A DNA stretch of 44,563 nt from Streptomyces sp. Ru73 (GCF_002920575.1 NZ_PQSQ01000067.1:1-44563), one strand, 5' to 3'; counted from the stretch's first letter, positions 16,849-25,317 are shown. Numbers and translations are program-made. The notes: generated by a model not told the origin, from the letters alone.

Positions 16849-18256
16849 CGCGACGACGGGGATACGGAAGACGGACCGGCCGGGCTTCGACCGGCGGCTG
16901 CTGCCGCCGATGCTGCTCGGCTCGGTCCTGAACCCGGTCAACTCCACCATCATCTCCGTCGCGCTCGTCCCCATCGGCAGGGCACTGGGCGCCCCGGCCT
17001 CGCAGACCGCGTGGCTGGTGTCCGCGCTGTACCTGGCCACCTCGCTCGGGCAGCCGGTGGTGGGCCGGCTGATCGACATCTTCGGCCCGCGCAGGCTCTT
17101 CCTGATCAGCACGGCCCTCGTCGGCGTCGCCGGTGTCGTCGGCACCCTGGCACCGAACCTGGGCGTACTGATCGCCGCGCGCGTCCTGCTCGGCTTCGGC
17201 ACCTGCGCGGGCTACCCCGCCGCGATGGCACTGCTGCGCAGCGAGGCCGAGCGCACCGGCCGGGACAGTCCCGGCGGGGTGCTGACGGCGCTGGCGGTCG
17301 CCAACCAGACCATCGCCGTGATCGGTCCGCTGCTGGGCGGCCTGCTGATCGCCGCGGGCGGCTGGCGCGCCACCTTCGCGCTGAACGTGCCGCTGGCCGT
17401 CGCCGCCGTACTGCTGGGCCTGTGGCGGCTGCCCAGGCCGGCCGGCACCGGCGGGGCCCCGCGGCGTGGGCAGTCGGCCGCCCGGCTCGACCTGCCCGGC
17501 ATGGGCCTGTTCGCCGCGATGCTCGTCTCGCTGCTGCTGTTCCTGATGAACCTTCATCTGCGCGACGGGTACCTGCTGGTGATCGCCGCGGTGGCGGCGG
17601 CCGCCTTCACGGTACGGGAGTTGCGGGCCGCCACCCCCTTCATCGACCTGCGGGTGCTCGGCGGCAACACACCGCTGCTGGCCACGTACGGCCGCGCGCT
17701 GGTCGCCTACGTCGTGGCCTACGCCTTCCTGTACGGGTTCAGTCAGTGGACCGAGGAGGGTTACGGGCTGACGCCGTTCCACGCCGGGCTGGTGCAGATC
17801 CCGATGTTCCTGGTGGCGATCGGTGTGTCCCTCGTCTCCGGGCGCCGCAGGAGCGTACGCGGGAAACTGCTCCTCGGCGCCGCCGGGCAGATCGTCGCCT
17901 GCCTGCTGATCCTCACGCTCACCGGCGGCAGCCCGCTGTGGATGCTGCTGCTCGTCGCCCTGGTCTTCGGCGTCCCGCAGGGCCTGAACAACCTGGCCCT
18001 GCAGAACTCCGTCTACTTCCAGGCCGATCCGGAGCGCACCGCCTCCTCCGCCGGGCTGCTGCGCACCTTCGCCTACATCGGCTCGATGGTGGCCTCCTCG
18101 GCGACCGCCGCGTCGTTCGGACAGCGCGCCGACACCGGCGGTGTGCACCAGCTCGCGTGGGTGATGCTCGGCGCCGGCGTGCTCTACCTCCTGCTCACCG
18201 TGTTCGACCGCACACTCGGCCGCACGGCCACGGCGGACGCCCCGGCAGCGAAGTAG
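16841..18256 (+). CDS. MFS efflux transporter (DHA2-like)
   Basis: Protein of 471 aa with 12-14 predicted transmembrane helices. The MFS loop motif GRLIDIFGPRRLFL is near residue 72, and the antiporter-type motif IGPLLGGLLIAAGGWRATF (motif C region) is near 165. It would export a drug or metabolite using the proton gradient. GTG 16841 lies inside the end of the MarR gene (8-nt overlap). The substrate is unknown; whatever ligand frees the MarR repressor is the best candidate. No other export or biosynthesis gene is adjacent. Confidence 0.92.
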   Translation: MTDATTGIRKTDRPGFDRRLLPPMLLGSVLNPVNSTIISVALVPIGRALGAPASQTAWLVSALYLATSLGQPVVGRLIDIFGPRRLFLISTALVGVAGVVGTLAPNLGVLIAARVLLGFGTCAGYPAAMALLRSEAERTGRDSPGGVLTALAVANQTIAVIGPLLGGLLIAAGGWRATFALNVPLAVAAVLLGLWRLPRPAGTGGAPRRGQSAARLDLPGMGLFAAMLVSLLLFLMNLHLRDGYLLVIAAVAAAAFTVRELRAATPFIDLRVLGGNTPLLATYGRALVAYVVAYAFLYGFSQWTEEGYGLTPFHAGLVQIPMFLVAIGVSLVSGRRRSVRGKLLLGAAGQIVACLLILTLTGGSPLWMLLLVALVFGVPQGLNNLALQNSVYFQADPERTASSAGLLRTFAYIGSMVASSATAASFGQRADTGGVHQLAWVMLGAGVLYLLLTVFDRTLGRTATADAPAAK

Positions 18257-18433
18257 CCCTTCCCCGCCTCCGGACGTCCACGGGCAGCAGGGCGGTGCGG
18301 GACATGGCGGTCGTCACCCGTCCGGCCCGGCGCGGGTCATGACCTGCCGCCGCACGGGCACTGGTACGGGCGGACACCCGTGAGCCCCGCGTGGCGTCGC
18401 AGCCGGCGCGCGGGCCGAGGCAAGGAGTTGATC

Positions 18434-19111
18434 GTGACTGTCCAGGTGGCACCGGGCACGGTGGTCGTCTACACGGACGTGGCATGCGCGTGGTCGACGG
18501 TGGGTCTCGCCCGCCTGTACGCGGCACGCAAGCGAGCCGGTGCCGAGGGCCGGCTCCGCGTCGACCACCGCCTCTTCCTGCTGGAGGACGTCAACCGCTT
18601 CCCGATCCCCAAGCGCTTCCTGGACGCGGAGATCCCGGTGGTCGGGCCGCTCGCCCCGGAGCTGGAGTTCCGGATGTGGCAGCGGGACCCGTCGGCCTGG
18701 CCGGTGACCGTCGCCCCCGCGAACGAGGCCGTGCACGCCGCGAAGGCCCAGTCGTACGAGGCGGCCGAGCAGCTGGACATGGCGCTGCGGCTGGCGTTCT
18801 TCCGCGACAGCCGGTGCATCGCGCTGCATCACGAGATCCTGGACGTCGCCGCCGGGTGCGCCGCCGTCGACACCGACGCGCTCGCCGAGGCCCTCGACAC
18901 GGGCAGCGCCCGCGGCCCGATGATGCGCGACTACCGCGCCCACCGCGAGCAGGTGCAGGGCAGCCCGCACTACTTCCTGCCCGACGGCTCCGACGTCCAC
19001 AGTCCGGGCATCTCCCTGCGCTGGGAGGGCGACCCGGGGTCCGGGTACCCGGTGGTCGAGCACGACGATCCGGGCGCCTTCGACGCGCTGGTTCGCCGCG
19101 CCCTGTCCTGA
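18434..19111 (+). CDS. DsbA-family oxidoreductase-like protein
   Basis: Protein of 225 aa with a thioredoxin-like DsbA/FrnE or HCCA isomerase type fold. The N-terminal strand VVVYTDVACAWSTVG has C18-A-W-S21 at the place of the usual CxxC, so only the first cysteine is kept. A helical insert occupies about 60-150, and GSPHYFLPDG near 178 supplies the cis-proline region. No signal peptide is seen, so it is probably cytoplasmic. Start GTG 18434 has AAGGAG 6 nt upstream. With one active-site cysteine it may act in glutathione- or mycothiol-like chemistry instead of disulfide formation; this is inference. It stands alone between two transporter genes. Confidence 0.85.
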   Translation: MTVQVAPGTVVVYTDVACAWSTVGLARLYAARKRAGAEGRLRVDHRLFLLEDVNRFPIPKRFLDAEIPVVGPLAPELEFRMWQRDPSAWPVTVAPANEAVHAAKAQSYEAAEQLDMALRLAFFRDSRCIALHHEILDVAAGCAAVDTDALAEALDTGSARGPMMRDYRAHREQVQGSPHYFLPDGSDVHSPGISLRWEGDPGSGYPVVEHDDPGAFDALVRRALS

Positions 19112-19173
19112 CCTCCTATCCTGCGCCCCCGGTGGTTGTGTGATGCCGTACGTCCGTGGTGGAGGAGCGAGCG

Positions 19174-20451
19174 ATGGGTACGTCGACGGGGGCCGCGGGA
19201 GCGGCGGAGCTGCGGCGCCGGCTGGGCGTGCGCGATGCCGTGCTGATCGGGCTGGGGTCGATGCTCGGCGCCGGCATCTTCGCCGCGCTCGCACCGGCCG
19301 CTGCCGCCGCCGGTTCCGGGCTGCTGCCGGCCATGGCGGTGGCCGCGGTGGTGGCGTACTGCAACGCCACCTCCTCCGCCCGGCTGGCCGCGCGCTACCC
19401 GCAGTCCGGCGGTACCTACGTCTACGGCCGCGAACGGCTCGGTGACTTCTGGGGCTACCTGGCCGGATGGGGCTTCGTGGTCGGCAAGACCGCCTCCTGC
19501 GCGGCGATGGCCCTGACGGTCGGCTCGTACGTGTGGCCGGGCCAGGCGCACGCGGTGGCGGTCGCCGCGGTGGTGGCGCTGACCGCGGTGAACTACCTCG
19601 GCGTACAGAAGTCCGCCTGGCTGACCAGGGGAATCGTCGCGGCCGTGCTGGCGGTGCTCGCGGCGGTGGTGGTCGCCTGCCTGGGCAGTGGCACGGCCGG
19701 TGCCGCGCGGCTGGCCATCGGCGCCGACACCACGGCGGGCGGTGTGCTCCAGGCGGCCGGGCTGCTGTTCTTCGCGTTCGCCGGGTACGCCCGCATCGCC
19801 ACCCTCGGCGAGGAGGTCCGCGATCCCCGGCGCACCATCCCGCGCGCGATCCCGCTGGCCCTGGGCATCGCGCTGGTGGCCTACGCGGCCGTCGCGGTGG
19901 CGGTCCTCGCGGTGCTCGGCCCGGACCGGCTCGCCGGCGCCGCCGCACCGCTCTCCGAGGCCGTGCGCGCGGCCGGCGTGCCGGGCCTGGCCCCGGTGGT
20001 GCGGGCGGGCGCAGCCGTCGCGGCGCTGGGCTCGCTGCTGGCGCTGTTGCTCGGCGTCTCGCGCACGACGCTGGCGATGGCCCGCGACCGGCATCTGCCG
20101 CACGTGCTGGCCGCCGTCCATCCGCGCTACCGGGTACCGCACCGGGCCGAGCTGGTGATCGGTGCGGTGGTCGCGGTGCTGGCGGCCACCATGGACGTGC
20201 GCGGCGCCATCGGCTTCTCTTCCTTCGGGGTGCTGGCGTACTACGCCGTCGCCAACGCCTCCGCCTGGACGCTCGGCCCCGACGAGGGGCGGCCGGCCCG
20301 GATCGTGCCGGCCGTCGGCGCCGCGGGGTGCCTGGCCCTGGCCTTCGCCCTGCCGTTGACCTCGGTGCTGTGGGGTGCCGCTGTCATGGCGCTCGGCGCC
20401 GCGGTGTACGGCCTGCGCAAGGCGGTGTCCCGCCGCCACCGGCCCCTGTGA
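19174..20451 (+). CDS. APC-family amino acid permease
   Basis: Protein of 425 aa with about 11-12 transmembrane helices. The APC family signature is clear: GLGSMLGAGIFAALAPAA near 27 (unwound helix 1), the YPQSGGTYVYGRERLG region near 77, and FFAFAGYARIATLGEEVRDPRRTIPRAI near 200, which forms the substrate-binding helix and the following loop. It imports or exchanges amino acids or related amines across the cytoplasmic membrane; the exact substrate is not readable. I chose ATG 19174 (GGAGGA 7 nt upstream) over the in-frame GTG 19156. The gene ends in convergence with the P-loop protein gene, 33 nt apart. Confidence 0.9.
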   Translation: MGTSTGAAGAAELRRRLGVRDAVLIGLGSMLGAGIFAALAPAAAAAGSGLLPAMAVAAVVAYCNATSSARLAARYPQSGGTYVYGRERLGDFWGYLAGWGFVVGKTASCAAMALTVGSYVWPGQAHAVAVAAVVALTAVNYLGVQKSAWLTRGIVAAVLAVLAAVVVACLGSGTAGAARLAIGADTTAGGVLQAAGLLFFAFAGYARIATLGEEVRDPRRTIPRAIPLALGIALVAYAAVAVAVLAVLGPDRLAGAAAPLSEAVRAAGVPGLAPVVRAGAAVAALGSLLALLLGVSRTTLAMARDRHLPHVLAAVHPRYRVPHRAELVIGAVVAVLAATMDVRGAIGFSSFGVLAYYAVANASAWTLGPDEGRPARIVPAVGAAGCLALAFALPLTSVLWGAAVMALGAAVYGLRKAVSRRHRPL

Positions 20452-20484
20452 CGACGGCAGTTACCAGCGCTGACGCCTTGTCAG

Positions 20485-21012
20485 CTACGGCTTCCGCCGC
20501 ACCCCCGACGCATCGTCACCTTCAGGGCCGGCCGGCCGTACCGTAAACCCGCCGTGCCCGTCGAAGCGCACCTCGTACACCGCGTCGAACCCGTCGGCGC
20601 GGGTCGGTTCGCGGAGCCGCTCGGCGGTGGCACGGACGCCGACCTCCGGGACCCGGTCCCGGCCCTGCCGTGCGGCGTTGCGCCGCAGGGAGCCCGCGAG
20701 GTCGGGCGGGAACCAGTACGCGGTCACCGTCGCACCATGGGCGCGGCCGACGGCCACCAGCGGCTCCCACTCCTCCGGAGCGGGGTTGGTGTTGTCGACC
20801 GCCACCGGCCTGCCCTCCTCCAGTGCCTCCGCCACCTGGCGCAGCTGCCGCCGCTGCTTGTTCCGGGCGGAGCGCGGGAAGAGGTCCTTGCTGACCAGCG
20901 CGTACCGGCCGGCCAGACACTGCGCGTAGAAGGTCGACTTCCCCGCCGCCTGCAGCCCGACCAGCACGGACACGTCCACCGGCCCGTCCCCTGCCGCGTC
21001 GTCTCCCGCCAT
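20485..21012 (-). CDS. P-loop ATPase / polynucleotide-kinase-like protein
   Basis: Protein of 175 aa. A Walker A motif GLQAAGKST lies at residues 19-27 after a short hydrophobic strand. VAVDNTNPAPEEW near 68 matches the conserved NTNP segment of the bacterial T4-PNK-like and zeta-toxin-like kinase group, and DRVPEVGVRATAERL forms the lid. The family phosphorylates nucleic acid ends or small molecules; the substrate is unknown. ATG 21012 was chosen because the sequence upstream lacks homology-like character; GGGAG lies 11 nt before it. It is divergent from a 63-aa HTH protein gene, with 89 nt between them. Confidence 0.85.
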   Translation of the reverse strand: MAGDDAAGDGPVDVSVLVGLQAAGKSTFYAQCLAGRYALVSKDLFPRSARNKQRRQLRQVAEALEEGRPVAVDNTNPAPEEWEPLVAVGRAHGATVTAYWFPPDLAGSLRRNAARQGRDRVPEVGVRATAERLREPTRADGFDAVYEVRFDGHGGFTVRPAGPEGDDASGVRRKP

Positions 21013-21101
21013 GTTCGTACGTACTCCCTTCGGATGAGCCCCGGTTTGGCGCCGCCCCGCCCGGCAACCCGCGGAAGTGCGGAACGGAGGAGGTGCCGGG
21101 C

Positions 21102-21293
21102 ATGCCGACACAGGAACAGATACTCCGTCTACTGATAGCCGGCATCGGATACGAGGAAGCCGCCAGGCTCCTCGGGGTACCGGCCGGGCTGGCCTACCGG
21201 ATAGCGACCAGCTTCCCGGTGGCCCGCTCCGTCACCCACGATGCCACCGGCGGACGGCTGACGGGCCGGAGCGACGGCGACCTGCCGGACTGA
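21102..21293 (+). CDS. Small HTH-like protein
   Basis: Protein of 63 aa. Residues 5-40 (EQILRLLIAGIGYEEAARL followed by GVPAGLAYRIATS) fold like a sigma-region-4 type helix-turn-helix; the tail is polar and probably disordered. Start ATG 21102 has GGAGGAGG about 8-10 nt upstream, a strong site. Similar short proteins occur next to oxidoreductase genes in actinobacteria, which fits the CrtI-like gene that follows by 106 nt. Whether it binds DNA is unknown. It lacks dimerisation or effector domains. Confidence 0.75.
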   Translation: MPTQEQILRLLIAGIGYEEAARLLGVPAGLAYRIATSFPVARSVTHDATGGRLTGRSDGDLPD

Positions 21294-21355
21294 CCCGCCG
21301 AATGCGGTGCCCCTATGATGCAGACACCACTTCGTCCATGATCAATAAGGGGCAT

Positions 21356-21403
21356 GTGAAGGTGCAGGACACCCCGGCCGCCGCCTCGGGCGCCGCCTCA
21401 TGA
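21356..21403 (+). CDS. Possible leader peptide coupled to the CrtI-like gene
   Basis: A 15-codon frame starts at GTG 21356 with AAGGGG just upstream and ends in a TGA that overlaps the ATG of the next gene (ATGA at 21400-21403). The next gene has no ribosome binding site of its own, so translation could be handed over from this frame. An in-frame ATG at 21338 would lengthen it to 21 codons. A TATGAT -10-like hexamer lies at 21314-21319. Confidence 0.4.
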   Translation: MKVQDTPAAASGAAS

Positions 21404-22821
21404 CGTCGGCGCTCGTCGTCGGCGGCGGGCCCAACGGCCTCACCGCCGCCGCGCTGCTGGCGAAGAGCGGGGTGCGGGTCACCCTGCTGGAGGCCGCCGA
21501 CGAGGTCGGCGGCGGCACCCGCAGCGACGAGGCCCTGCTGCCGGGACTGCTGCACGACCACTGCTCGGCGATCCACCCGATGGCGGTCACGTCCCCCGCG
21601 CTGCGCTCCCTCGGACTGGAACGGCACGGGCTGCGCTGGCGCCTGCCCGAGGTCGACTGCGTCCATCCGCTGGACGACGGCTCGGCAGGCGTGCTGCTGC
21701 GTTCCGTCGAGGAGACCGCCCGCCTGCTCGGCGCCGACGCGGCCCGGTACCGGGCGCTGATGGCCCCGGCCCGGCGGTGGGAAGCGCTCGCCGAGGACGT
21801 CATGGGCCCGCTGCTGGCGGTTCCCTCGCATCCGCTGCTGCTCGCGCGGTTCGGCGCGCCCACCACGCTGCCCGCCGGCCTCCTCGGCCGCTTCTTCCGC
21901 ACCCCGCAGGCCAGGGCCCTGTGGGCCGGAGTCGCGGCACACGCGCTGCGCCCGCTCTCCCAGCCGTTCAGCTCGGCCATCGGCCTCGGGCTGCTCACCG
22001 CCGGGCACCGCGCGGGCTGGGCCGTCGCCGAGGGCGGGTCGCAGGCCATCGCCCGCAGCCTGGAGAAGGTGCTGCGCGCGCACGGCGGCGAGGTGCACAC
22101 CGGTGTGCGCGTCACCGACGCGGCGCAGCTGCCGCCCGCCGACGTCACCCTCCTCGACCTGGACCCCGGCCAGGTGGCCCGCATCTACGGTGACCGGCTG
22201 CCCGGCCGCACCCGGGCCGCGTACGGGCGGTTCCGCCGCGGCCCCGGCGCGTACAAGGTCGACCTGGCCGTCGAGGGCGGCGTGCCGTGGACCAACGCGC
22301 ACGCGCGGCGCGCCGGTACGGTGCACCTCGGCGGCACACTGCCGGAGATCGCGCGCGCCGAGCGGGAGGTGGCGGCCGGGCGGATGCCGGAGCGGCCCTT
22401 CGTCCTCGTCTGCCAGCAGTACCTCGCCGACCCGTCCCGCTCCGCGGGGAACGTGCACCCCGTGTGGACGTACGCGCACGTCCCGCACGGTTACGACGGT
22501 GTCGCCACCGAGGCCGTCCTGCGCCAGCTGGAACGCTTCGCGCCGGGCACCCGGGAACGCGTCGTCGGCATGCGGGTCACCCGGCCCGCCGACTTCGCCG
22601 CCGCCAACCCCAACTTCGCCGGCGGTGACATCCTCACCGGCGCGGAGACGGTCCCCCGCCTCGTCTTCGGGGCGCGGCCCACGTCCGACCCGTACTCCAC
22701 GGGGCTGCCCGGGGTGTTCCTGTGCTCGGCCGCCACTCCCCCGGGACCCGGCGCGCACGGCATGTGCGGTGCGGGCGCGGCGCGGTCGGCACTGCGGCAC
22801 CTCGGCGTCGCACCGGGCTGA
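21400..22821 (+). CDS. CrtI/PYROXD2-like FAD-dependent oxidoreductase
   Basis: Protein of 473 aa. The N-terminal dinucleotide-binding motif LVVGGGPNGLTAAALLAKSGVRVTLLE with GGGTRSDE matches the phytoene desaturase-related amine oxidase superfamily. The C-terminus has FLCSAATPPGPGAHGMCGAGAARSAL (FAD binding). It fits the PYROXD2-like branch more than true carotenoid desaturases, and no crtB, crtE or crtY gene is nearby. Substrate unknown. ATG 21400 is taken because homologues begin right before the GGGPNG motif; it lacks a ribosome binding site and overlaps the stop of a small leader frame by 4 nt. It faces the coiled-coil gene, 3 nt away, so their 3' ends almost meet. Confidence 0.88.
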   Translation: MTSALVVGGGPNGLTAAALLAKSGVRVTLLEAADEVGGGTRSDEALLPGLLHDHCSAIHPMAVTSPALRSLGLERHGLRWRLPEVDCVHPLDDGSAGVLLRSVEETARLLGADAARYRALMAPARRWEALAEDVMGPLLAVPSHPLLLARFGAPTTLPAGLLGRFFRTPQARALWAGVAAHALRPLSQPFSSAIGLGLLTAGHRAGWAVAEGGSQAIARSLEKVLRAHGGEVHTGVRVTDAAQLPPADVTLLDLDPGQVARIYGDRLPGRTRAAYGRFRRGPGAYKVDLAVEGGVPWTNAHARRAGTVHLGGTLPEIARAEREVAAGRMPERPFVLVCQQYLADPSRSAGNVHPVWTYAHVPHGYDGVATEAVLRQLERFAPGTRERVVGMRVTRPADFAAANPNFAGGDILTGAETVPRLVFGARPTSDPYSTGLPGVFLCSAATPPGPGAHGMCGAGAARSALRHLGVAPG

Positions 22822-22824
22822 GGT

Positions 22825-23976
22825 TCAGCGGCCGGTACGGTCGGCCAGCCGTTCCGCCCGATCGGCCGCGCGGTCCGCGGCGCGGCGTGCCTCGCGCGTC
22901 GCCCGTTCGGCCTTCCGCAGCCGGTCGTCGGCCGTACGGCGGGCCGCCCGTGCGTCCTTCTCCTCGCGCTCGGCGTCCTTGAGCAGGTCCTTGAGCTCGG
23001 CGATCCGCCGCTCGGCCCGCTGCCGCCGGTCCTCGGCCTCCGCCCGCTCCCGCCGCGCCGCGCCGAGCGCGTCCTCCTGGGAGTGGAGTGCGCTCTCGGC
23101 CTCCTCCGCTTCCTGCCGCGCGCGCCGCGCCTCCTCCCGCCGCGCACGGCGTTCCCGCGCGGCGGCCAGGTCGGCCACGCGGCTGGGGGTGGACGCGCTG
23201 TCGCGGGACTTGGCGGGGGTCTTGCCTGGGGACTTGCCGGGCGCCTTGGCCGACTTCCTGGCCGCCTTCCCCGTCGCCCTCCCGGCCGGTTCCTTCCCGG
23301 CCGGTTCCTCAGCGGTCGGTTCCTCAGCGGCCTGTTCCTTCGTGGCCTTCCCGGAGGCCTTCTCCTTCGGCTGCTTGCCCGGCTTCTGCGTGGTTTCCTG
23401 CGTGGGTTTCTTCGTCGGCTTCTGCGTGGGTTTCCGCGTTGGCTTCTGCGTTGGTTCCTCGGTGCGGTCGGCGGGCGGCGGGGGCGGTACCGTTCCGCCG
23501 GCCAGGGGGAAGCCGGTCGGGGCCGGCAGGGCACGGGTGAGCCGGCCCTCGGCCCACTGCCGGGCGGCCTCGGGGTCGGCGAGTACCGCGTGCAGGGTGC
23601 CGGCCACCTCGCGCTGCGCCGCCTCGCCGAGGCGCTGCCCGGCCGCCGCTGCCACCTGCTGCGCCTGCCGGGTGAGCGCGGAGACCAGCTGCCGCTGCCG
23701 TGCGGACAGCTCCCGCAGCCGCGCGCCGTCCAGGTTCCGGTGGGCGCGCCGCATCTCCTCCCCCAGCTCCAGCAGCGGGCCGACCTCGTCGGGCCGCTCC
23801 CGTACCAGGAGGTTCCCGGCCCACGCCGCCACCGTCGGGCGCCGCAGCCGGCGGATGTCGGCCGCCAGCCCACGGTCACCTGCCTCCCGGGCCTTCTTGG
23901 CGCGTGCGTCGCGGGCGGCGGTGAACTCGCCCGGCGACAGCCCGTACAGCTCGTCGGCCACCGCGTCCAGCTCCAC
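22825..23976 (-). CDS. Coiled-coil protein with KPTQ-type linker
   Basis: Protein of 383 aa without a recognised family name. The N-terminal 150 residues are helical and globular (VADELYGLSPGEFTAARD, then RRPTVAAWAGNLLV). A Lys/Pro/Thr linker at about 175-270 holds four PTQK-like tetrapeptide repeats and AKAPGKSPGKTPAK segments reminiscent of histone H1-like tails. The C-terminal 120 residues are a long Glu/Arg/Ala coiled coil. I chose GTG 23976, which has AGGAGG 4 nt upstream; an ATG at 24024 is in frame but its extra residues look non-coding. A role in binding nucleic acid or scaffolding is possible from composition but unproven. Related proteins of the same plan appear to be common in streptomycetes. 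Confidence 0.8.
   Translation of the reverse strand: MELDAVADELYGLSPGEFTAARDARAKKAREAGDRGLAADIRRLRRPTVAAWAGNLLVRERPDEVGPLLELGEEMRRAHRNLDGARLRELSARQRQLVSALTRQAQQVAAAAGQRLGEAAQREVAGTLHAVLADPEAARQWAEGRLTRALPAPTGFPLAGGTVPPPPPADRTEEPTQKPTRKPTQKPTKKPTQETTQKPGKQPKEKASGKATKEQAAEEPTAEEPAGKEPAGRATGKAARKSAKAPGKSPGKTPAKSRDSASTPSRVADLAAARERRARREEARRARQEAEEAESALHSQEDALGAARRERAEAEDRRQRAERRIAELKDLLKDAEREEKDARAARRTADDRLRKAERATREARRAADRAADRAERLADRTGR
23401..23454 (-). repeat. 12-bp coding repeats (PTQK units)
   Basis: Four and a half 12-bp units, read on the minus strand as variants of CCNACGCAGAAG, encode the PTQK/PTRK/PTQK/PTKK run in the linker of the coiled-coil protein. The synonymous variation suggests an old expansion. 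Confidence 0.7.
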
Positions 23977-24033
23977 CAGACCTCCTGCCTGCGCGCCGTT
24001 GCCGCCGGCGCGGGCGCGGGGCACGCGCGGCGG

Positions 24034-24576
24034 TCAGCCGTTGGGTACCGGTTCCGTCCCCAGGTGGTCGAGGAGCTGGAGACGGTGCAGCTCCGCCACG
24101 GGGGCGAGCAGATCGGGGTGGCGCAGCAGCGCCGCGGCCGCGTGGTCGCCCGTGTCGGGGGCGGTCAGGCGCCGGAACTCGACCGGCGCCTGCCGCAGGT
24201 GCGAGGAGCCGGCGAGGGCGTCCACCGCTGCGGCCGCCAGCTCCGGATCGCCGAGCAGCGCGGCCGCCCAGCTCGCGACGACCTCGTCCACCCAGGTGCG
24301 CCATGCCTCCTCCGCACCGTCCGCGCCGTCCGCACCGTCCTGGCCGGACGCGTCCGCGCCCGTCAGCCAGTCCAGCCGGCCCGATCCGCCCGGCCCGGCC
24401 ATCATGACCAGCTCGACGTCCATCGGGGTGGGGTACCGCAGCCACGCCGCGACCGTCACGGCCTGGCGCGCCTGTGCCTCCGCGAGCGCGGCGCTCATGG
24501 GGCCACCGCCCGACGGGTACGCACGGGTCAGCCACTGGGCCGTCGCCGCGATCAGCGGAGAGAGGTCTGCGGGCAT
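24034..24576 (-). CDS. Hypothetical protein
   Basis: Protein of 180 aa; family not recognised. It is alpha-helical and rich in Ala, Leu and Asp, with no signal peptide, membrane segment or catalytic motif. A short GADGADGAEE run near 80-92 comes from 9-bp DNA repeats (CCGTCCGCG type, about 24317-24345). Codon use with strong GC third positions supports a real gene. It is read in the same direction as the coiled-coil gene (57 nt downstream) and the hemerythrin gene (177 nt upstream), so a three-gene unit is possible. Confidence 0.65.
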   Translation of the reverse strand: MPADLSPLIAATAQWLTRAYPSGGGPMSAALAEAQARQAVTVAAWLRYPTPMDVELVMMAGPGGSGRLDWLTGADASGQDGADGADGAEEAWRTWVDEVVASWAAALLGDPELAAAAVDALAGSSHLRQAPVEFRRLTAPDTGDHAAAALLRHPDLLAPVAELHRLQLLDHLGTEPVPNG

Positions 24577-24671
24577 TGCTGGGCCGTCCGGGTACGGAAG
24601 GGGGCGAAGAACCCGGAAACGGTATCCCCGCCCCTTCCGGCCCGGAAATGGCGCACATCACGACGGACGGG

Positions 24672-24695
24672 TGGCTTTCGCCACGGGGAAAGCCA
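24672..24695. terminator. Hairpin between hemerythrin-like and hypothetical genes
   Basis: TGGCTTTC and GAAAGCCA form 8-bp arms around an 8-nt loop, about 60 nt downstream of the hemerythrin-like gene on the minus strand. It may be a terminator or a regulatory dyad for the gene at 24576. Confidence 0.35.
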
Positions 24696-24720
24696 TCGCC
24701 CGCGGTGCCGTACCGCGGTG

Positions 24721-24776
24721 CGCCAGTGGTCCGGCCCGCGGCCCGGTCGTGCGTCAGTGGTCCTTCCCGCGGCCCG
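24721..24776. repeat. Imperfect 25-bp duplication at the end of the hemerythrin-like gene
   Basis: The 25 bases at 24752-24776, which include the last codons and stop of the hemerythrin-like gene, recur at 24721-24745 with three mismatches, 31 bp away. This looks like a short local duplication. Confidence 0.6.
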
Positions 24777-25317
24777 AGAGGGCGTCGCGGGCCCGGTCGA
24801 CGAGGCCGGCGCCGGGGGCCAGGATCTTGTTCGCCGGCGGGCCCGAGGGGGCGGCGGGGTGCGAACGGGTGGGCGCCGTCTTCTTCGCCTGCCGGACCTT
24901 CTCGCCCAGCTCGGCGAGTTCCTCGGCGCTCGCGCCGCGGCGCAGCGCGGGGAAGAGGTTGTTCTCCTCGTCCTCGACGTGGCTGCGGATCTCGTTCATG
25001 AGCGTCCTCGTGAGCCGGTCGAACGCCGGCTCGTCGGCCCGGCAGCTCTCCAGTTCCTTCATGGTGCGCTCGGCCGCGGTGTGGTCCTCGATCTCCTTGT
25101 CGGCGATGCTGTCGCCGTCCGGCACGCAGCGGCGCACCGCCGGGTAGAGGTGCATCTCCTCGGCGATGGAGTGGCGTACCAATTCGATGGTCACCTGGTC
25201 GGCGAGTTCCTTGCGCTGCGGGTCGCCGGCCGGCAGCGCCTCGATCCGGGCGAACATCTCCTCGACTTCCCGGTGATCGGTGGTCAGCTCCTGGATGACG
25301 TCTCCGCCGTGCCCCAT
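24754..25317 (-). CDS. Hemerythrin HHE-domain protein
   Basis: Protein of 187 aa. The four-helix hemerythrin fold is shown by the ligand series H15 (TDHREVEEMF), H49 and E53 (VRHSIAEEMHLYP), H79 (EDHTAAER) and H113 (RSHVEDEENNLFP). These bind a di-iron centre that senses or carries O2, NO or peroxide in the cytoplasm. A Pro/Ala-rich tail follows residue 150. Start ATG 25317. It has its own upstream gap of nearly 300 nt shared with the secreted LPMO gene, which is read in the opposite direction. No partner gene (redox protein or regulator) is adjacent. Confidence 0.92.
   Translation of the reverse strand: MGHGGDVIQELTTDHREVEEMFARIEALPAGDPQRKELADQVTIELVRHSIAEEMHLYPAVRRCVPDGDSIADKEIEDHTAAERTMKELESCRADEPAFDRLTRTLMNEIRSHVEDEENNLFPALRRGASAEELAELGEKVRQAKKTAPTRSHPAAPSGPPANKILAPGAGLVDRARDALSGRGKDH

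Noticed and set aside
21400..22821. Carotenoid biosynthesis locus
   Set aside because: The oxidoreductase resembles the PYROXD2 branch, and no phytoene synthase, GGPP synthase or cyclase gene is adjacent.
23401..23454. CRISPR-like short repeats
   Set aside because: The 12-bp units are contiguous, in frame with a protein and have no spacers.
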